Source of the DNA: Prorocentrum cordatum
Lineage: Eukaryota; Sar; Dinophyceae; Prorocentrales; Prorocentraceae
NCBI GenBank assembly: GCA_963575745.1
Contig: CAUYUJ010016904.1
Coordinates: 423,772 to 483,771 of the forward strand
Reading direction: 5' to 3'
DNA: 60,000 nucleotides
Positions 53,319 to 60,000 of this stretch are shown piece after piece. Below the pieces are notes generated by a model that was not told the origin of the DNA, searched no databases, and was given only the letters and a program-made list of their open reading frames with translations. Within the stretch, counting starts at the first letter, position 1, and every line of letters starts with the position of its first letter. The translations under genes were made by a program, and so were the position numbers.

Positions 53319-53512
53319 CGCAACAAGCGGAATTCTCACGACGAAATCCTTACTCTGCCACGCACACAGGGACAATGAATGACCGTTCGGCCCCCCCACT
53401 CGGACATATATGAGAGTGAGGGGGCTGAACCGAACGGTCATTCACTGTCCCTGTGTGCGTTTCTGAAGTGGAATTCCTCGAGGTGGATTTTCGTTGTTTT
53501 TGTTGAACTCTC
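53246..53512. repeat. (AAC)n tract and 102-bp fold-back
   Basis: (AAC)n at 53249-53318. Then arms 53359-53401 and 53413-53460 form a near-perfect inverted repeat (CGCACACAGGGACA, TGAATGACCGTTCGG, CCCCACTC) round an 11-base GGACATATATG loop. Weaker symmetry extends outward through GGAATTC to CAACAAC-type sequence. Confidence 0.85.
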
Positions 53513-55097
53513 ACTTCTGAAGAATAATTATTGTTGATCCCCCCCATCCGGTGCACATTGTTTTTTTCGATTGAAGTGCCCTTCCCGGGGCTCGCACCCT
53601 GTCTTTTATAAGAGAAAGTCTTGATGGTCAAACTGTGTCGAAGGCCCCCGGTTTACAACAACAACGGCTCCCGCTTGAGACTTCCTCACCATTTAGCCAG
53701 GACCCCCGCTCCCGCTCGAGATTTCCTCGCATTTTACTCAGGAATCGCGCTCTCGCTTGGGACTTCCTTACAATTTATTCCGGAATCGTCGCTCTCCCGG
53801 CGCTCTGGAGTCGCACTCTCGCTGGAGACTCGCTTGCAATTTAGTATAGGATAGCGCCCTTGCGTTAGACTTCCTTGCAATTTACTGAAGCGCCGCGCTC
53901 CCGACACCCAGGCACCTAGGAGTCGCGCTCACGCTTAGGATTCCCTCACAGATTACCTTGGAATCGGGATCTCGCTGCCCTTCGTGGCCCCGTTGCAGCC
54001 CTTCGTGGCCCCCTCGCTTTGTTTCGTGGCCCCGTTGCAGCCCTTCGTGGCCCCCTCGCTGCCCTTCGTGGCCCCGTTGCAACCCTTCGGGGCCCCGTTG
54101 CAGCCCTTCGTGGCCCCATCGCTGCCCGTCGTGGCCCCGTTGCAGCCCTTCGTGGCCCCCTCGCTGTCCTTCGTGGCCCCATATCTGTATGCCCTTCGTG
54201 GCCCCCGCTCGTTCGCGCCCGTGGTTGCCCCATGTGCATGCCCTTCGTGGCCCCGCTGTCGCCCTTCCTGGCCCCCTCGCTGCCCTTCGTGGCCCCGTTG
54301 CTGCCCTCAGTGGCCCCGTTCTTGCCCTCCGCGGCCCAATATACGTATGCACTTCGTGGCCCCCGCTCGTTCGCGCCGGTTTTGGCCCCATGTGCATGCC
54401 CTTCGTGGCCCCGCTGTCGCCGTGTGCGGCCCACTCACTGTCCTACGTGGCCCAGTTGCTACCTTCAGTGGCCCCATCGTTGCCTTCTGTGGCCCCGCAT
54501 TATCTGCCTTTCGTGGCCCCCGCTCGTTCGCGCTCTTGGTGGCCCCATACGCACTCTCTTCGTGTCCCCGCTGTCGCCCTTCGTGGCCTACTTCCTGTCC
54601 TTCGTGGCCCTGCTGTCGTTCTCTCTCGCTCTCGCTTTCGCTCGTCGTCGTCGTCGTCGCCGTCCTCGTCGTCGTCATCGTCGCCGTCGTCGTCGACGTC
54701 GTCGTCGTCGTCGTCCCCGTCGTGGTCGGTCCCCTGTTCGTCCCTCTGGGGGTCGGGTCGACGGTCCGCGGCCGCCCCGCCGATCAGCGCTGCCGCTGGC
54801 CAGGCCGACGGTCCGCGGCCGCCCCGCGCTTGCCGGTGCCCGGCCTGCAGGTAAGAAAGGTATACCACCCAAAAGGGGCTCGATCGAAGACAGAGAGGGC
54901 GGGTAGCGAGGGTTTGGGAAATACGCGTTATTGGACACTCGAGCAGATAAAGGCGAACAGACTTAAAATGTTTGTTGTTGTTGTTGCTGCTGCTGCTGTT
55001 GTTGTTGTTGTTGTTGTTGCTGTTGTTGTTGTTGTTGGATTCTCATTTCTGAAGAATAATTATTGTTGATCCCCCCCACTGGTGCATACTGTTTTTT
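53513..55097. repeat. About 1.5-kb composite unit, copy 1
   Basis: Order of modules: TCTGAAGAATAATTATTG head; a block with GGCTCCCGC..GAGACTTCCTC; degenerate 41-bp units (CGCTCTCGCTTGGGACTTCC.. to GGAATCG); a 21-24-bp minisatellite TTCGTGGCCCCGTTGCAGCCC (53975-54620); (GTC)n; a GACGGTCCGCGGCCGCCCCG pair; GAAATACGCGTTATTGGACAC; (TTG)n (54970-55025); then the next head. Long Pro/Ala/Cys-rich frames are produced by the minisatellite. Confidence 0.85.
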
Positions 55098-56820
55098 CCC
55101 TACCTAGGCTCTGTCTAGAAGGGTTCTTACTCGGTATGCTTAAAGGGCCGGGCAGTGTTCCACGCCCCGGGCGGTTCCCCCGGCATCCGCCCCGCGGTTC
55201 CCCCAGTGACGTTCCCTTAGCTTCGCGCTGCTTATCTTCATCTTAGCTTAGCTTACCTTCATCTTAGCTTCATCTTAGCGCAGGTTTAGCTTAGCTTAGC
55301 TTACCTTATATTAGCTTAGCTGATATTCATCTTAAAGACTTAGCTTAGCTTACCTTGTCTGCATCTTAGCTTAGCTTAGCATTATCTTATATTGATCTTA
55401 GCTTGGCTTACCTTATCTTCATCTTATCTTAGCTTTGCTTCATCTTAGCTCAGGTTATCTTAGCTTAGCTTACATTCATCTTAGCTTCGCTGATCTAAGC
55501 ATAGCAGAGCACAGCATAGCATAGCAGAGCGTAGCACAGCACAGCGCAGCACATTAAATCATAGCAAAGCCCAGCATAGCACAGCATAGCATAGCATAGC
55601 GCAGCATAGCATAGCATAGCATAGCGCAGCACATCACAGCACAGCATAACACCGCGCAGCACATCAGAGCATAGCATAGCACAGCAGCAAAGCAAAGGCA
55701 AAGCAACAGCAGCGACAGCAAAGCAAAGCACAAGCAACGCAAAGCAAAGCAAAGCAAAGCAAAAGCAAAAGCAAAGCAGAGGAAAGGCAAAGGAAAAGCA
55801 ATGTGCGACAGATGCCGAGCTGGCCTCGATGGCCGGACTGTTGGGGGTATGATTTGGTTACGAAAATGGGGAATTTGGTTACGATCTGGTTACGCAAAGA
55901 TCGTCTTGGGAAGGTGTTGGTTACAGAGGTGTTCAATGCATTTTCCCTACCTAGGCTCTGCCTAGAAGGGTTCTTACTCTGTGCTTAAAGGGCCGGGCAG
56001 TGCGGCTCGCCCCGGGCGGTTCCCCCGGCATCCGCCCCGCGGTTCCCCCAGTTACGTTCCCTTAGCTTAGCGTCGCTTATCTCATCTTATCTTAGCTTAT
56101 TTCAATTTAGCTTAGCTTAGCTTCATCTTAGCTAAGGTTTATCTTAGCTTAGCTTACCTTCATCTTAGCGTCGCTGAGCTTTAGCATAGCAGAGCACAGC
56201 ATAGCATAGCATAGCGTAGCATAGCATAGCGCAGCACAGCATATCGTAGCATAGCCCAGCATAGCATAGCATAGCGCAGCATAGCATAGCATAGCATAGC
56301 GCAGCACAGCACAGCACAGCATAGCACGGCGCAGCATAGCATAGCATAGCATAGCAGAGCATAGCATAGCACAGCTGCAAAGCAAAGGCAAAGCAACAGC
56401 AGCGACAGCAAAGTAAAGCACTAGCATGGGTGTAATTCACTACCTAGGCTCTGCCTAGAGGGTTAGCTTAGCTTAGCATAGCGCAGCGCTGCATTAGCAT
56501 AGCATATCATAGCATACCATAGCCAAGCATACCATAGCATAGCATAGCATAGCATAGCATAGCGCAGCATAGCATAGCATAGCATAGCATAGCATAGCAT
56601 AGCATAGCATAGCATAGCATAGCGCAGCTTAGCATAGCAACGCATAGGGCATATCATAGCTTAGCATAGCACAGCGCAGCATGACATAGCATAGCTTAGC
56701 ATAGCATAGCATAGCATAGCATAGCGCAGCTTAGCATAGCATAGCATAGCATAGCATAGCATAGCGCAGCATAACATGGCATAGCATGACATAGTATAGC
56801 ATAGCAACTAATGCTGCTTT
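55098..56820. repeat. TTAGC / ATAGC pentamer satellite with 140-bp spacer copies
   Basis: AGCTTAGCTTAGCTT at 55200-55495 passes into AGCATAGCATAGC to 55680 and AAGCAAAGCAAAG to 55800; the series repeats at 56060-56420 and 56460-56815. The spacer with CCCTACCTAGGCTCTG, GGTTCTTACTC, AAAGGGCCGGGCAGTG and GGCATCCGCCCCGCGGTTCC occurs at 55098-55215 and 55941-56075, with a remnant (CTACCTAGGCTCTGCCTAGA) at 56440. Met-Leu-Cys-Tyr-Ala frames on the minus strand are artefacts. Confidence 0.9.
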
Positions 56821-56829
56821 CCTACGGGC

Positions 56830-58086
56830 TCCAACTTCTAGGTAGGGTCGCACTGGGGTTATTCTCAATCAAAGTGTGCCCCTCGACGCTCGCACCTTGT
56901 TTTTTGACAGGGAAAGTCTTCCTGCTCAAACTGGGCCCCTGGCCCCCGGGTTACAACAACAACGGCTCCCGCCTGAGACTTCCTTACGATTTAGCCAGGA
57001 CCCCCGCTCCCGCCCGAGACTTCCTCGCATGTTATTCAGGAATCGCGCTCTCGCTTGGGACTTCCTTACAATTTATTCCGGAATCGTTCTCCCGGCGCAC
57101 TGGAGTCGCGCTCTCGCTGGAGACTTGCTTGCAACTTACTGAAGAATGGCCTTGCGTTGGACTTTCTTGCAATTTGCCCAAGCGCCGCGCTTCCGACACC
57201 CAGACACCCAGGAGTCGCGCCCGTTGTGGCCCCATGTGCATGCCCTTCGTGTCCCCGCTGTCGCCATTTGTGTCCCCCTCACTGTCCTACGTGGCCCAGT
57301 TGCTACCCTCAGTGGCCCCATAGTTGCCTTCTGTGGCCCCGCATTATCTGCACTTCGTGGCCCCCGCTCGTTCGCGCTCTTCGTGGCCCCATACGCATTC
57401 CCTTCGTGTCCCCGCTGTCGCCCTTCGTGGCCTACTTCGTGCCCTTCGTGGCCCTGCTGTCGTTCTCTCTCGCTCTCGCTTTCGCTCGTCGTCGCCGTCG
57501 TCGTCGTCGCCGTCGTCTTCGACGTCGTCGTCGTCGTCGTCGTCGTGGTCGGTCCCCTGTTCGTCCCTCTTGGGGTCGGGTCGACGGTCCGCGGCCGCCC
57601 CGCCGATCAGCGCTGCCGCTGGCCAGGCCGACGGTCCGCGGCCGCCCCGCCGCTTGCCGGGGCCCGGCCTGCAGTGAAGAAAGGTATACCCCCCAAAATG
57701 GGTTCGATCGAAGACGAAGAGGGCGGGTATCGAGGGTGTGGGAAATACGCGTTATTGGACACTGGGGCATATAAGGGCGAGCAGTCTTAAAGTTATTGTT
57801 GTTGTTGCTGTTGTTGTTGTGTTGTTGTTGTTGCTGCTGCTGTTGGTGTGGTTGTTGTTGTTGTGGTTGTTGTTGTTGTTGATGTTGTTGCTGCTGCTGT
57901 TGCTGTTGTTGTTGTTGTTGGTGTTGGTGTTGTTGTTGTTGTTGTTGTTGGTGTGGTTGTTGTTGTTGTTGCTGCTGCTGCTGTTGTTGTTATTGTTGTT
58001 GTAGTTGTTGTTATTGTTGCTGCTGATGCTGCTGCTGTTGTTGTTGTTGTTGTTGGTGTTGTTGTGGTTGTTGTTGCTGTTGTTGT
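56830..58086. repeat. Composite unit, copy 2
   Basis: Same module order as 53513-55097 with a shorter TTCGTGGCCCC minisatellite (57230-57460) and a much longer TTG/CTG-type tract (57791-58090). The head is truncated where it meets the pentamer satellite. Confidence 0.85.
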
Positions 58087-59640
58087 TGAACTCTCATTCT
58101 TAACGAATAATTGTTGTTGATCCCCCCTCACCGGTGCACATTGTTTTTTCAATTGAAGTGCCCCCCCCGGGACTCGCACCTTGTTTTTTGTCCAGGAAAG
58201 TCTTCCTGCTCAAACTGGCCCCCTGGCTCCCGGGTTACAACAACAACGGCTCCCGCCTCACACTTCCTCACAATCTAGCCAGAACCCCCGCTCCCGCCCG
58301 AGACTTCCTCGCATTTTACTCAAGAATCGCGCTCTCGCTTGGGACTTCCTTGCGATTTATTCAGGAATCGCTCCTCCTGCGCTCTGGAGTCGCGCTCTCG
58401 CTGGAGACTTGCTTGCAATTTACTGAAGAATAGCGCCCTTGTGTAGGAATTTCTTGCAATTCACTCCAGCGCCGCGCTCCCGACACCCAGGCACCCAGGA
58501 GTCGCGCTCACGCTTAGGACTCCTTCGCAGATTACCTAGGAATCGGGATCTCGCTGCCCTTCGTGGCCCCGTTGCAGCCCTTCGTGGCCCCCTCGCTTTG
58601 TTTCGTGGCCCCGTTGCAGCCCTTCGTGGCCCCCTCGCTTTGTTTCGTGGCCCCGTTGCAGCCCCTCGTAGCCTCCTCGTTGCCCTTCGTGGCCCCGTTG
58701 CAGCCCTTCGTGGCCCCCTCGCTTTGTTTCGTGTCCCCGTTGCAGCCCTTCGTGGCCCCCTCGATGCCCTTCGTGGCCCCGTTGCAGCCCTTCGTGGCCC
58801 CCTCGCTGCCCTTCGTTCGTGGCCCCGTTGCAGCCCTTCGTGGCCCCCTCGCTTTGTTTCGTGGCCCCATATATGTATGCCCTTCGTGGCCCCCGCTCGT
58901 TCGCGCCCGTGGTGGCCCCATATGCGTGCCCTTCGTGGCCCCGCTGTCGCCCTTCGTGGCCCCCTCGCTGCCCTTCGTGTCCCCGTTGCTGCCTTCAGTG
59001 GCCCCGTCCGTACCCTCCGCGGCCCAACATACGTATGCCCTTCGTGGCCCCCGCTCGTTCGCGCCCGTTGTGGCCCCATGTGCATGCCCTTCGTGGCCCC
59101 GCTGTCGCCGTTTTTGGCCCCCTCATTGTCCTACGTGGCCCAGGTGCGACCCTCAGTGGCCCCATCGCTGCCTTTTGTGGCCCCGCATTATTTGCCCTTC
59201 GTGGCCCCCGCTCGTTCGCGCTCTTCGTGGCCCCATACGCATTCCCTTCGTGTCCCCGCTGTCGCCCTTCGTGGCTTACTTCGTGCCCTTCGTGGCTCTG
59301 CTGTCGTTCTCTCTCGCTCTCGCTTTCGCTCGTCGTCGTCGCCGTCGCCGTCGCCGTCGTTGCCGTCGACGTCGACGTCGTCGTCGTCGTCGTCGTCGTG
59401 GTCGGTCCCCTGTCCGTCCCTCTTGGGGTCGGGTCGACGGTCCGCGGCCGCCCCGCCGATCAGCGCTGCCGATGGCCAGGCCGACGGTCCGCGGCCGCCC
59501 CGCCGCTTGCCGGGGCCCGGCCTGCAGGGAAGAAAGGTATACCCCCCAAAAGGGGTTCGATCGAAGACGAAAAGGGCGGGTATCGAGGGTTTGGGAAATA
59601 CGCGTTATTGGACACTCGAGCAGATAAGGGCGAACAGTCT
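58087..59640. repeat. Composite unit, copy 3
   Basis: Same modules; the TTCGTGGCCCC minisatellite is the longest here (58555-59310). The GACGGTCCGCGGCCGCCCCG pair lies at 59437-59506. It ends with (TTG)n at 59641. Confidence 0.85.
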
Positions 59641-60000
59641 TAAACTGATTGTTGCTGTTGTTGTTGTTGTTGTTGTTGTTGTTGAACATTATTAAACATT
59701 ATTAATTCTAAAGAATAATTATTGTTGGGACCCCTGGTGCACGGCCCCCCTGCGCCGCCTAGGCCGCAGCTACATTTTCATCATTTTCGTGAGGAAGCCT
59801 CAGGTAATTCGATGTGATCAAGATCCGGTTGTTTTGTTCCCCCCCGCTTTCCCTTGCAAAAAACACTATAAAATGACATTTCTTGTTCTAATATAATCAA
59901 ATTTCAAGAATCCCTTGCAAAAAATAAGGTAAAGTGGACATTCGCGCGCGCAAGACGAAATCCTTCCAAAAGCTTAGTGTTCGGAGCGATTTCAACATAA
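59641..60000. repeat. Partial third copy of the 0.96-kb unit
   Basis: (TTG)n, AACATTATT (doubled), AATAATTATTGTTGGG, GGCCGCAGCTACATTTTC and the CCCTTGCAAAAAATAAGGTA block match 47999-48350 and 48954-49290. It runs off the window. Confidence 0.85.

Noticed and set aside
55495-56657. Minus-strand frames of Met-Leu-Cys-Tyr-Ala repeats
   Set aside because: Direct translation of the ATAGC pentamer satellite.
53958-59695. Long Pro/Ala/Trp/Cys-rich open frames up to 418 codons
   Set aside because: All are translations of the TTCGTGGCCCC minisatellite in several frames at once; the period explains them fully.

Overview
This is eukaryotic nuclear DNA from a dinoflagellate. The main evidence is a full-length copy of the 22-nt dinoflagellate spliced leader (SL) at 5070-5091, plus four SL-like relics, each 25-62 bases upstream of a start codon on the minus strand (31188-31201, 33973-33992, 36236-36257, 40588-40601). 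Inferred GC-AG introns, GC-rich coding sequence, co-directional genes and very abundant simple repeats fit the same assignment. I cannot name the species. No bacterial operons, rRNA, tRNA or CRISPR were seen.
Layout. 1-13.6 kb is a three-level nest of mobile DNA. A LINE-like retroelement (R1: ORF1-like region, endonuclease, reverse transcriptase; its RNase H and zinc fingers reappear at 12.26-13.58 kb) is interrupted by an element with 12-bp terminal inverted repeats (4972-12226). That element is in turn interrupted by a second LINE (R2, about 5069-11393). R2 begins with the SL and is flanked by a 14-bp target-site duplication, so it looks like a retrotransposed trans-spliced mRNA. 13.6-25 kb is mostly mini- and microsatellite with a few decayed coding islands (17998-18237, 21379-22420). 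25.1-28.6 kb holds two decayed plus-strand genes of unknown function.
28.7-41.26 kb is the most interesting part: a putative 12.6-kb CACTA-like DNA transposon with candidate 5'-(C/T)ACTTGAATG termini and shared subterminal motifs. Its four minus-strand genes are A, transposase-like with a DWMH motif; B and E, unknown, each with one inferred GC-AG intron full of GGA repeats; and C, unknown. All four carry an SL-like sequence just upstream of the start. A 0.8-kb inverted-repeat element directly abuts its right end.
42-60 kb is accessory repeat DNA: TGTTGTGCAA-type repeats, a 1.2-kb ACG microsatellite, 75-bp, 83-bp and 11-bp satellites, 0.96-kb and about 1.5-kb tandem units joined by (TTG)n tracts, and ATAGC/TTAGC pentamer satellite. 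The long open frames there are by-products of the repeats, and I did not call them genes.
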